Assembly: GCA_009701105.1 (NCBI GenBank)
Contig: WLKU01000011.1
Location: 1 to 19,043, forward strand
Direction: 5' to 3'
DNA from: Actinomycetota bacterium
GTDB lineage: Bacteria > Actinomycetota > Acidimicrobiia > Acidimicrobiales > Ilumatobacteraceae
DNA length: 19,043 nt
Below the pieces are notes generated by a model, which was not told where the DNA came from, did no database searches, and saw only the letters and a list, made by a program, of their open reading frames with translations. Shown one piece after another: positions 7,037 to 14,249 of the stretch. A program made the position numbers and the translations under genes. Within the stretch, counting starts at the first letter, position 1, and every line of letters starts with the position of its first letter.

Positions 7037-7273
7037 TCAGTCGGCTACATAAGGGCAGTGACGGCATCCGCTCTCGCAACAATAATTGCGTGATGCCAAA
7101 AACTCGGCGGTCATGACCGAAAGCCCTGAGACCGGATCTTGATAACACGGCAAACGGGCAGCAACAGCCGAGGCATGGCGGCTCATTATTTCCCCAAAGC
7201 GTGGATGTGTACCCTGCAGACGGCGAAATATTGGCGTATTGAGATAGTCATCCCTGAGAATTGGGGGTGTCAT
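7037..7273 (-). CDS. Small Cys-rich protein, DUF5522-like
   Basis: A 78-residue protein starting at ATG 7273, which overlaps the aroA stop (ATGA). The C-terminal part reads DPVSGLSVMTAEFLASRNY followed by CCESGCRHCPY, matching the DUF5522 pattern of a short domain ending in CCGxGCRHCPY. The four Cys and a His suggest metal or iron-sulfur binding, but no function has been shown to my knowledge. Starting at 7306 would extend into aroA by 11 residues and has no support. Translation is probably coupled to aroA. Confidence 0.75.
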   Translation of the reverse strand: MTPPILRDDYLNTPIFRRLQGTHPRFGEIMSRHASAVAARLPCYQDPVSGLSVMTAEFLASRNYCCESGCRHCPYVAD

Positions 7274-8547
7274 AATGCTTCGAGCATCTCCCAAAATTGT
7301 GGCCAACTCTTTGAGACAACGCTTGGCTGATCGATAATCACTCCGGGCAATTTGAGCCCAGCAACACCAAAAGCCATCGCAATTCGATGGTCATGATGTG
7401 TGTCACACGTGCCACCGTGCAACGCTTGGGGTGAAATCTCAAGACCATCTTCGTATTCGACAACATTTGCACCCAGGCCACGCATTTCACGAGCAAGATC
7501 CCCAATGCGGTCACTCTCTTTGTTGCGGATGAAACCAACATTGCGAATTCGTGTTGGTGTCTTGGCAAACATCGCGACAATAGCGAGCGTTGGAACCAGA
7601 TCTGATATTTCTGACATATCGATATCAACGCCCTGTAATGACTTATTTGCGTCGCGACCAACTGTGATTCCGGTGTTGTCTTCCGAAATATCACAGCCCA
7701 TCTGTTGTAAGACGTCTACAAATCGACCATCTCCCTGCAACATATCTGAACGCATGCCTTCTACGCGCACGCGACCCCCCAGTACTGCAGCTGCAGCCAA
7801 AGGGTACGAAGCCGAACTTGCGTCGGGCTCGACAGCGAATTGGCAACCCACATACCCCCCGCCGCCAATCACGATGATTCGATTATCTGCAATACGCACA
7901 TTTGCACCAAATGATTTCATTACTGACGCCGACATTGCAATGTACGGCAGCGAAATGACGTCTCCAGTCAGTTCAATCGTCAACCCATGTTCAAACATTG
8001 GCGCAATCAGCATCAACGACGTGACAAATTGCGATGACGTATCAGCCGCGACCTGAACCGAATGAGAGTACGACTCACCTCGCTGAACTGTAACGGGCAA
8101 ACAATATTTATCGTTTTGCCACGAAACAATTGCGCCCAGTTGTTCTAATGCGAGATGCAAATCCTTCATCGGCCGACTGCGTAATGACGCATTGCCCGTC
8201 ACCGTTATTGGGCTTCGACGCAATGCGCCAACGGCGGTAAGAAAACGCGCCGTAGTTCCAGCCAAATTGGCATCAACTGTTATTGCATCTGTGCGATTCA
8301 AATCAATTGATTCTTGAATATGGGCATCAGCACCGTCAAGCGAAAAAGTTGCACCAAGCATCATGAGGCCCTGCAGCATCGCTTGAGTGTCATCACCATC
8401 CGGTAACCCTTTGATAGTTGAGTCGCCACGCGCAAGTGCTGCGCATACCAGTGCTCGATGCGCAATCGACTTTGATCCGGGGACGGTAGCCACAGCATCA
8501 AGCGCTCCACTTTTTGTAGCGACTGCGTACTCGCTTTGTTGTGTCAT
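7270..8547 (-). CDS. aroA: 3-phosphoshikimate 1-carboxyvinyltransferase (EPSP synthase)
   Basis: Sixth step of the shikimate pathway: shikimate 3-phosphate plus phosphoenolpyruvate gives EPSP, towards chorismate and aromatic amino acids. It has 425 residues, a normal length. Visible motifs: PGSKSIAHRAL 23-33 with Lys26, LAGTTARFLTA 95-105, LRSRPM 122-127, SDLVPTLA 315-322 with Asp316, RNKESDRI 341-348 and HHDHRIAMAF 384-393. ATG 8547 overlaps the tyrA stop (ATGA), so it depends on tyrA translation; no Shine-Dalgarno sequence is seen. The gene shares its last four bases with the small Cys-rich gene. Confidence 0.97.
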   Translation of the reverse strand: MTQQSEYAVATKSGALDAVATVPGSKSIAHRALVCAALARGDSTIKGLPDGDDTQAMLQGLMMLGATFSLDGADAHIQESIDLNRTDAITVDANLAGTTARFLTAVGALRRSPITVTGNASLRSRPMKDLHLALEQLGAIVSWQNDKYCLPVTVQRGESYSHSVQVAADTSSQFVTSLMLIAPMFEHGLTIELTGDVISLPYIAMSASVMKSFGANVRIADNRIIVIGGGGYVGCQFAVEPDASSASYPLAAAAVLGGRVRVEGMRSDMLQGDGRFVDVLQQMGCDISEDNTGITVGRDANKSLQGVDIDMSEISDLVPTLAIVAMFAKTPTRIRNVGFIRNKESDRIGDLAREMRGLGANVVEYEDGLEISPQALHGGTCDTHHDHRIAMAFGVAGLKLPGVIIDQPSVVSKSWPQFWEMLEAL

Positions 8548-9605
8548 GAAATCTGTTGCAAGATCGGTCTAAACCCACGTGCAATCAGACCGCCACGAAA
8601 TACATCTTGACTGGACTGCTCGACTACAAGCACGAGAACTCCCCGTTCGCCCTCAACCGAGTGAGCAACTTCGAAGTTGGCAATGTTGACGCCGAGTTCT
8701 GCGGCCAGAGTAAATATCTCTGCGGCCGCACCAGATCGGTCAGGAATAGGAACTCTGACTTCCACAACATCCATCAGATCTCGAACACGACTTGGCAAAT
8801 TAGACCGCGCAATGCGAGATTGCTGCAAACGCTTCATCAGTTCTTTGGAGTCACCTTGCTCAACAATCTGTTTCATATGGGCAAGACCATCAATCAGCCC
8901 ATCCAGTGCAATCACGATTGCATCACGGTTCTCTTTGCAGATGTCGATCCATATCGCAGGATGCCCAGATGCGACTCGTGTCATGTCGCGAAAACCACCT
9001 GCGGCCAGACGCAATACCGCAACATGCTCTTCCGACCTCTCGCTTGCCAACCCCATTAACGCTGCTGCGGTCAAATGTGGAAGATGACTCACGATTGCCA
9101 CCAGTTGGTCATGTCGCTGTGGATCAAGCACGACAATTTCGGAACCAAGTTCGGTCACAACTCCAGCAACGTGTTCGAAGTTACTGTCAGAAATTCCTAT
9201 AGAGGGAGTCAACACCCAAACAGCACTCTCAAACAACTTGGCATCTGCACCGGCCAACCCAATGAGCTCACTACCAGCCATAGGGTGTCCACCAATAAAC
9301 CGAGGATCGTTGATCTGCCCAACAAGATGGGCTTTTACACCACCTACATCAGTAACCAAACCAGTTGTCTCGGTTAACGCTCGAACTACCTGCTCTGCGA
9401 TAGAAGACACTGGTGTCGCAACGAACGTGATATCAGCATCCCTGTCCACACCAATCTGATGAATGATTCCCAGTGAAAGCGCTTGGCGTTCGATTTCACC
9501 AACAGAATCACATCCAGTGACATGCCATCCCCTGCTCGACAGCGCTAGCCCCAGCGAACCACCGATCAAGCCAAGACCGAAGACATTCGCACGTTTTTGC
9601 GTCAC
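8544..9605 (-). CDS. tyrA: Prephenate dehydrogenase with C-terminal ACT domain
   Basis: Oxidises and decarboxylates prephenate to 4-hydroxyphenylpyruvate for tyrosine synthesis. GTG 9605 is chosen as start because it places the Rossmann motif GLGLIGGSLG at 10-19, right at the N-terminus; the reading frame stays open further upstream into rluB. Other motifs are TDVGGVKAH (85-93), catalytic His107 in GGHPMAGSE, and VSHLPHL. A C-terminal region of about 73 residues (281-353) with PIPDRSGAAAEIFTLAAELGVNI looks like an ACT domain, suggesting feedback control by tyrosine or another amino acid. No chorismate mutase domain is fused. It is 22 bases downstream of rluB, and TAGAAT in the gap may be its own promoter. 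Confidence 0.94.
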   Translation of the reverse strand: MTQKRANVFGLGLIGGSLGLALSSRGWHVTGCDSVGEIERQALSLGIIHQIGVDRDADITFVATPVSSIAEQVVRALTETTGLVTDVGGVKAHLVGQINDPRFIGGHPMAGSELIGLAGADAKLFESAVWVLTPSIGISDSNFEHVAGVVTELGSEIVVLDPQRHDQLVAIVSHLPHLTAAALMGLASERSEEHVAVLRLAAGGFRDMTRVASGHPAIWIDICKENRDAIVIALDGLIDGLAHMKQIVEQGDSKELMKRLQQSRIARSNLPSRVRDLMDVVEVRVPIPDRSGAAAEIFTLAAELGVNIANFEVAHSVEGERGVLVLVVEQSSQDVFRGGLIARGFRPILQQIS

Positions 9606-9613
9606 AAGTGACA

Positions 9614-9619
9614 ATTCTA
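9614..9619 (-). promoter_or_regulatory. Possible internal -10 box ahead of tyrA
   Basis: TAGAAT on the minus strand lies 8 bases before GTG 9605, in the short rluB-tyrA gap. It matches the -10 consensus TATAAT at five of six bases, and tyrA has no Shine-Dalgarno sequence. It would give a leader of one or two bases and allow tyrA-aroA to be expressed apart from scpA-scpB-rluB. Confidence 0.4.
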
Positions 9620-9627
9620 CTCGTGGG

Positions 9628-10347
9628 CTACTGAGCAACCGATTCAATTAACAGTTTGACCTCTGCATTCGTGAGATGCCTCCACTGACCAGGCAACAAG
9701 TGCCTATCCACGATTGGGCCTATGCGAACGCGAACTAGCCGTGCGACTGGATAACCGACTTCCTCGCACATGCGACGAATTTGACGATTTCTTCCCTCAT
9801 GAATAACCACGCGCAAAACACCCGGCTGCAACTGACTCACATCAGCGGGTGCGGTCAATCCGTCATCTAACTCAATGCCATTTCGCATTCGACTTAAGGC
9901 AGTGTTGTTTACGCCTGTAGCCGAACACTCCACATGCACGAGATATTCCTTTTCCAATCCGAAACTTGGATGCGTGATTCGATTGGTCAATTCGCCGTCG
10001 TTGGTGAGCAGTAACAATCCTTCAGAATCGGCATCAAGGCGACCAACCGGAAACACCCGAGGTTCCAGTGGAACAAGATCAACAACGGTCTCACGTCCGT
10101 GCGTATCAATAGCCGTTGAGATCACATCAACTGGCTTGTTAAGCAAGTAGTACACAACATCGGGGCGAACACCCACTGGCGCACCATCAATTTCGATGAG
10201 ATCTACTTCTACGTCGACCCTGCGTCCCAACACAGCAACCAAACCATTCACCGTCACCCGTTCGTCGGCGATCAACTCTTCGCATGCGCGTCGACTGCCC
10301 CAACCATGGCGAGCCAACACTTTTTGCAACCGCTCACCTTCAAACAA
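9628..10347 (-). CDS. rluB: 23S rRNA pseudouridine synthase B
   Basis: Converts a uridine in the peptidyl-transferase region of 23S rRNA to pseudouridine (RluB/RsuA family). An S4 RNA-binding domain is at about 5-50 (RLQKVLARHGWGSRRACEELI), the catalytic Asp105 is in GRLDADSEGLL (102-112), and GRNRQIRRM is at 185-193. Length is 239 residues, complete. The start is TTG 10347; GGGAGG lies 10 bases upstream, a little far. Position after scpA-scpB is conserved across actinobacteria, which favours RluB over other RsuA-type enzymes. Confidence 0.93.
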   Translation of the reverse strand: MFEGERLQKVLARHGWGSRRACEELIADERVTVNGLVAVLGRRVDVEVDLIEIDGAPVGVRPDVVYYLLNKPVDVISTAIDTHGRETVVDLVPLEPRVFPVGRLDADSEGLLLLTNDGELTNRITHPSFGLEKEYLVHVECSATGVNNTALSRMRNGIELDDGLTAPADVSQLQPGVLRVVIHEGRNRQIRRMCEEVGYPVARLVRVRIGPIVDRHLLPGQWRHLTNAEVKLLIESVAQ

Positions 10348-10382
10348 CTGCTCGTCGCCTCCCGGCGTTGATGAATTAATAG

Positions 10383-11006
10383 TTACCCCTCAACTTCGTT
10401 TCGACTTGCACCCATTGGATTGGCTGGAACAATTCTGAGTCCTTGTTCGAGAGCCTCGACAACTTCGGCAGGCGGAACAAAATCGGCAATCGGTGGCAAT
10501 GAAGCGAGCGAGTCAAGACCGAGGCGTTCAAGAAACATTGCTGTTGTACCAAACAAAATCGCTTGACCTGGTCCATCATCGCGAGAAACTTCTGTGATGT
10601 ATCCGCGAGCTTGCAACGTACGCATCACTGCATCGGGATCAACCCCACGAATCGATGCAACTTGCTGGCGCGACAAAGGTTGCTTGTACGCAATAATCGC
10701 CAGTGTTTCTAATGCAGCCGACGAAATACGGGCTTGTTGACTATCAAGTACAAATCTTTCTACATACGCCGATACATCCGGGTGCGACTGAAAGCGGTAT
10801 CCGCCTGCAACCTTGACCAATTGAAAACCATGTCCGGCTTCGGCATATGCCATTGACAATCTCTCGCACAGACCTTCCACAACGGAAATGGGCTGCTCAA
10901 GTAATTGAGCCAACAGTGTTGGGTCGACGGGCTCCATCGCCACCAACAAAATTCCTTCCAATGCGCGAACCACCTCGGCACTGATCTGCGTTTCTTCATC
11001 AGACAT
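10383..11006 (-). CDS. scpB: Segregation and condensation protein B
   Basis: Winged-helix kite subunit that, with ScpA, binds SMC to form the bacterial condensin. The 207-residue protein has the two winged-helix regions and the family hallmark IAYKQPLSRQQVASIRGVDPD starting at 105, then GLDSLASLPPIADF. ATG 11006 is preceded by AAAGG with 8 bases spacing. It lies 23 bases downstream of scpA and 35 bases upstream of rluB. No smc gene is in the window. Confidence 0.95.
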   Translation of the reverse strand: MSDEETQISAEVVRALEGILLVAMEPVDPTLLAQLLEQPISVVEGLCERLSMAYAEAGHGFQLVKVAGGYRFQSHPDVSAYVERFVLDSQQARISSAALETLAIIAYKQPLSRQQVASIRGVDPDAVMRTLQARGYITEVSRDDGPGQAILFGTTAMFLERLGLDSLASLPPIADFVPPAEVVEALEQGLRIVPANPMGASRNEVEG

Positions 11007-11029
11007 GTATAAAACCTTTCATTGCTACA

Positions 11030-11809
11030 TCATCCTTCGTAGTCATCAATATTGAACACTGCTTCGAAACCAACGTCATTGCCACCGGTCCATAACACTT
11101 GAATGTCACCAAACTTGTCACTCTGCTCAAGATCAACTCGACCCTGCTTGTACAGCTCAAGAATCGCCAAAAACCGACACACGACTTCAATACGATCGTG
11201 GATTGCTTCGGTGAGTTGCGCAAACGTAACGCGACCAAGACTTGGCAATACATCCAGCAACTCCATCAGCGCTTCCGCGACACTTGCACGAATAGGCGCC
11301 ACGTGAAAGAGGTCGATAGTTGTTGGTGGCTTTGGTTGAACTGCGCGCATGAACGCGCGTTGCAAACGCACTGGATTCACACCTTCTAAAAGATCGGGCA
11401 TCAACTCGGCAAAGCGCTCATCAGGGCCAGCCATGCGCGCAAAGCTCAATCCTGCTTTTTCAACCAAATCACTGAACACACTGGCAACATCCTTAAACGT
11501 CTTGCAGTCCAACAAGCGAGCAAGCAGTAAATCACGTTCTTCCCAGAGAGCAAGCTCCTCATCAAGGTCCATGTCAGCCTTGCCAGGCAACAGACGACGG
11601 GTTTTAAGTTCGACAAGTGTCGCAGCGATCAACAAAAACTCAGTGGCAATCTCGAGATCAAAGGTCTGCATCTTTTGCACTTCAACCAAATATGCCTCGA
11701 CTATTCGCAACAACGACACCTCATGAATATCCACCTCCTCTTGCAAGATGAGATGCAGGAGCAAATCGAATGGGCCATCAAAGACCGGGGTGTTCACCTC
11801 ATACGCCAT
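11030..11809 (-). CDS. scpA: Segregation and condensation protein A
   Basis: Kleisin subunit of the SMC-ScpAB condensin, bridging the SMC heads and ScpB. From ATG 11809 the protein has 259 residues. The N-terminal FDGPFDLLLHLI (10-21) is the family hallmark that contacts the SMC neck, followed by ATEFLLIAATLVELKTRRLLP; the C-terminal winged helix includes EVVCRFLAILELYKQGRV. An in-frame TTG at 11818 is the alternative start. ATG is preferred because an extended -10 lies about 10 bases upstream, giving a very short leader, and because it gives MAYEVNTPVFDGPF as in relatives. It is the first gene of scpA-scpB-rluB-tyrA-aroA. Confidence 0.95.
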   Translation of the reverse strand: MAYEVNTPVFDGPFDLLLHLILQEEVDIHEVSLLRIVEAYLVEVQKMQTFDLEIATEFLLIAATLVELKTRRLLPGKADMDLDEELALWEERDLLLARLLDCKTFKDVASVFSDLVEKAGLSFARMAGPDERFAELMPDLLEGVNPVRLQRAFMRAVQPKPPTTIDLFHVAPIRASVAEALMELLDVLPSLGRVTFAQLTEAIHDRIEVVCRFLAILELYKQGRVDLEQSDKFGDIQVLWTGGNDVGFEAVFNIDDYEG

Positions 11810-11819
11810 CGCGCTCAAG

Positions 11820-11828
11820 GTTATATCA
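11820..11828 (-). promoter_or_regulatory. Extended -10 promoter of the scpA operon
   Basis: On the minus strand TGATATAAC combines the TGn extension with TATAAC, one base off the consensus hexamer. A start 6-7 bases on would leave a leader of only three or four bases before ATG 11809. Confidence 0.5.
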
Positions 11829-11852
11829 AACAGGCCTTTGCTTGATTGTTTG
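11827..11852. promoter_or_regulatory. Spaced inverted repeat between scpA and trpS promoters
   Basis: CAAACA (11827-11832) and TGTTTG (11847-11852) are inverted copies separated by 14 bases, placed symmetrically between the two divergent -10 boxes. It could bind a shared regulator. Six-base arms at this spacing can also occur by chance. Confidence 0.2.
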
Positions 11853-11855
11853 CAC

Positions 11856-11861
11856 TAGCGT
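11856..11861 (+). promoter_or_regulatory. -10 box for a leaderless trpS mRNA
   Basis: TAGCGT ends 6 bases before GTG 11868, the same geometry as at 1328, 2891 and 3681. No Shine-Dalgarno sequence and no convincing -35 are visible. Confidence 0.5.
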
Positions 11862-11867
11862 TGTGGC

Positions 11868-12857
11868 GTGGCCAGAGTCCTTTCCTGCATCCAACCGACT
11901 GGCGAAGTCCATCTCGGCAATTATTTAGGCGCACTTCGCAATTGGGTCTCGGGTCAGCACACAAATGATGTTTTTCATGGCATCGTCGACTTGCACGCAC
12001 TCACCATTACCGACACCCCTGGCGTGCTTGGAAAGCAAACGCTGCAATTGGCTGCAATATTGTTCGCCGTAGGGCTCGATCCTCAAATCGCAACAGTTTT
12101 TGTGCAAAGCCACATTCCCGAACACAGTCAATTGGGTTGGATCATGGAGTGCACGGTCAGTTTCGGCGAACTCAGTCGAATGACCCAATTTAAAGATAAG
12201 TCAGCAAAGCGTGAGGCGGATTTTGTATCGGCTGGGCTCTTTACCTACCCAGCCCTCCAGGCTGCAGACATCCTGCTCTACGATGCGGCCGAAGTACCTG
12301 TTGGCGACGACCAACGGCAGCACATTGAAATCACCCGTGACATAGCTCTTCGCTTCAACCATCGTTTCGGTGACACATTTGTTGTTCCAAAAGCCGTGAC
12401 TCCACCGACGGGCGCTCGAGTGATGGATTTGCAGGAACCAACCAACAAAATGAGTAAGTCTGGTGACGGTGAAGCTGGAATCATCTATCTACTCGACGAC
12501 CCAGCATCGATCGTCAAAAAATTCAAGCGTGCCGTCACTGATAGCGACAACGAAGTGGAGTTCGACCGCGAGCGCAAGCCAGGTGTCAGCAACTTGCTCG
12601 AAATTCTCGGCGCAGTCACCAACGAGTCGCCTGCTTCACTAGCAACGACGTACACACAGTACGGAAAACTCAAACAGGACACCGGTGAGGCTGTTGCCGA
12701 AATGCTTCGTCCAATTCAGACCCGCTATCACGAACTCATGGCCGACCCGGCTGAACTCAGCAACTTGCTTGCACTTGGTAAAGATCGTGCATCAAAAGTT
12801 GCACAAGCAACTCTCGCTCGGGCGCACAGCGCAATTGGTTTGTATCCAAGCAACTAA
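11868..12857 (+). CDS. trpS: Tryptophanyl-tRNA synthetase
   Basis: Class I aminoacyl-tRNA synthetase charging tRNA-Trp. The protein has 329 residues, the size of the compact bacterial enzyme. The N-terminal SCIQPTGEVHLGNYLGAL carries the HIGH-type motif HLGN at 15-18; GDDQRQHIE at 146-154 is the typical Trp-tRNA synthetase segment; KMSKS is at 194-198. GTG 11868 gives the normal N-terminus and fits leaderless transcription. It stands alone on the plus strand between two minus-strand runs, divergent from scpA and convergent with the HD gene 22 bases away. No T-box-like leader is possible, since the leader appears to be absent. Confidence 0.97.
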   Translation: MARVLSCIQPTGEVHLGNYLGALRNWVSGQHTNDVFHGIVDLHALTITDTPGVLGKQTLQLAAILFAVGLDPQIATVFVQSHIPEHSQLGWIMECTVSFGELSRMTQFKDKSAKREADFVSAGLFTYPALQAADILLYDAAEVPVGDDQRQHIEITRDIALRFNHRFGDTFVVPKAVTPPTGARVMDLQEPTNKMSKSGDGEAGIIYLLDDPASIVKKFKRAVTDSDNEVEFDRERKPGVSNLLEILGAVTNESPASLATTYTQYGKLKQDTGEAVAEMLRPIQTRYHELMADPAELSNLLALGKDRASKVAQATLARAHSAIGLYPSN

Positions 12858-12879
12858 CAGCTAACGCTGCATGTAGTAG

Positions 12880-13326
12880 CTAAATATCATCAGCTCGATT
12901 GAGCGCGTTCTTTAGTTCACCGACACACGAGCCTTCAACCATCACAATAGTGATTTCGTCACTGCCGATGGACCTCAGCATCGCAGCACCAATTGCTTCA
13001 TGATCGTGGTACTGGCGAAAGCGATTCGTGCGCGACCCCACAAGTGTTGCAATAACCCGAGCCAAAGTTCCGAGACGTGCTGCCGACTTACCCACATCAT
13101 GCAACAAGGCTCCGGCAATCTCAGAAGAGTTTGAAGACGGTCGATACTTCACAAACCTACGACCAACCAACACACTATGCCGACGATCCTGCGCCATCAT
13201 CTTGTTCCACAAATCAAACTCGCTTGGTGTCAACACTGAGTGCACCCACTGACGCTCTATCTCTTGCACCTGTGCAGGCACCAGAGACAGCACGAAGCGT
13301 TTAGCAAGGTGTGAAATTTTGCTCAT
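12880..13326 (-). CDS. HD-domain protein of unknown substrate
   Basis: A 148-residue protein with the metal-dependent phosphohydrolase HD pattern: His50 (DRRHSVLVGRRF), His76-Asp77 in GALLHDVGK, His107/His109 in QYHDHEAIGAAML, and a late Asp in NRADDI. All metal-ligand positions appear intact, so it is probably an active phosphohydrolase or phosphodiesterase, but the substrate is not evident. ATG 13326 overlaps the xerD stop (ATGA), so it is translated together with xerD. It converges on trpS. In other actinobacteria parA commonly lies near here between xerD and scpA. Confidence 0.75.
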   Translation of the reverse strand: MSKISHLAKRFVLSLVPAQVQEIERQWVHSVLTPSEFDLWNKMMAQDRRHSVLVGRRFVKYRPSSNSSEIAGALLHDVGKSAARLGTLARVIATLVGSRTNRFRQYHDHEAIGAAMLRSIGSDEITIVMVEGSCVGELKNALNRADDI

Positions 13327-14249
13327 TGATGCGCCTTCGCACGTGCGCGTGGATGCGACTCGCGATACATCTCGAACAGCACCTCATTGTCAACCTTTGT
13401 GTACACCTGCGTCGTGCTCACCGATGCATGACCCAGCAGTTCTTGGACGATTCGAAGATCGGCCCCGTGGACAAGCATGTGAGTTGCGCAAGAGTGTCTA
13501 AGCACGTGAGGTGAAAGCTCACTCTTGATGCCAGCCAACATCGCATATTTTCGCACAATCCCCCATGCTGCTTGCCGTGATAAACGTGTGCCACGAACTC
13601 CAAGAAAAACGGCGTCAGCATGATCGCGTTTCGCCCACTGTTGCGGACACAACATGGGTCTTCCACCCGCTCCCAGCCAAGACTCAAGAGCTTCCTTTGC
13701 GTGACGGCCGAACGGAACGATTCTCTCTTTAGAACCTTTACCGAACACTCGAGCGACGTTGCTCTCCATGTCCACATCGCTCATGGAAAGTCCACAAGCT
13801 TCAGACACACGGGCACCAGTTGCATACAAGAATTCAAGTAATGCACGATCACGTACTGCCAACGAGTCAACACCGGTCACTGCGTTCAGAAGTAATTCAA
13901 CTTCCTCCTCGCTCAATGCTTTAGGTATTCCTGAAGGAACCTTGACGCCATCTATGAATGCAGTCGGATTGTCGGTACGTAGACCTTCGTCAAGCATGAA
14001 GCGATGAAACATGCGGATGGCAGCGAACTGCCGAGCAATACTTTTTGGAGCGCGTTCATTCGCACGCAGTTGCCCCACATACTTTTCTATTACTGCTGGT
14101 TTGACAACCCGCGAGTTTGATTTGGCACCAACGAGATACGACTCATACTGCGCAATATCTCTTCCATAGGCCTCAATCGTTCGATCCGATCGACCCTGTT
14201 CTACCCGCATCCAGGTCAAGAATCGTTCGCGATCGGTCAGACTCGTCAT
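13323..14249 (-). CDS. xerD: Tyrosine recombinase XerD
   Basis: Site-specific recombinase; XerD with XerC resolves chromosome dimers at dif. It has 308 residues with an N-terminal SAM-like core-binding domain (about 5-90) and the catalytic domain. The catalytic set is complete: Arg147 (ATGARVSE), Lys171 (GKGSKER), His248 and Arg251 (HVLRHS), His274 (LGHASVSTTQ) and nucleophile Tyr283 (QVYTKV). Called XerD, not a phage integrase, because it sits in the conserved pyrG-Nudix-xerD-scpA neighbourhood. ATG 14249 overlaps the Nudix stop (ATGA). XerC remains a possible alternative name. Confidence 0.92.
   Translation of the reverse strand: MTSLTDRERFLTWMRVEQGRSDRTIEAYGRDIAQYESYLVGAKSNSRVVKPAVIEKYVGQLRANERAPKSIARQFAAIRMFHRFMLDEGLRTDNPTAFIDGVKVPSGIPKALSEEEVELLLNAVTGVDSLAVRDRALLEFLYATGARVSEACGLSMSDVDMESNVARVFGKGSKERIVPFGRHAKEALESWLGAGGRPMLCPQQWAKRDHADAVFLGVRGTRLSRQAAWGIVRKYAMLAGIKSELSPHVLRHSCATHMLVHGADLRIVQELLGHASVSTTQVYTKVDNEVLFEMYRESHPRARAKAHQ

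Noticed and set aside
7400..8056. Plus-strand reading frame of 218 codons
   Set aside because: It is the complement of aroA, rich in Ser, Thr, Pro and Arg, with no recognisable domain.
12858..12869. CAGC-TAAC-GCTG hairpin after trpS as a terminator
   Set aside because: The stem has four pairs and no U-run; it is too weak to support.
13323..14249. Phage or integron integrase marking a mobile element
   Set aside because: The recombinase lies in the conserved pyrG-Nudix-xerD-scpA order with overlapping housekeeping genes, and there are no attachment repeats or phage genes nearby.
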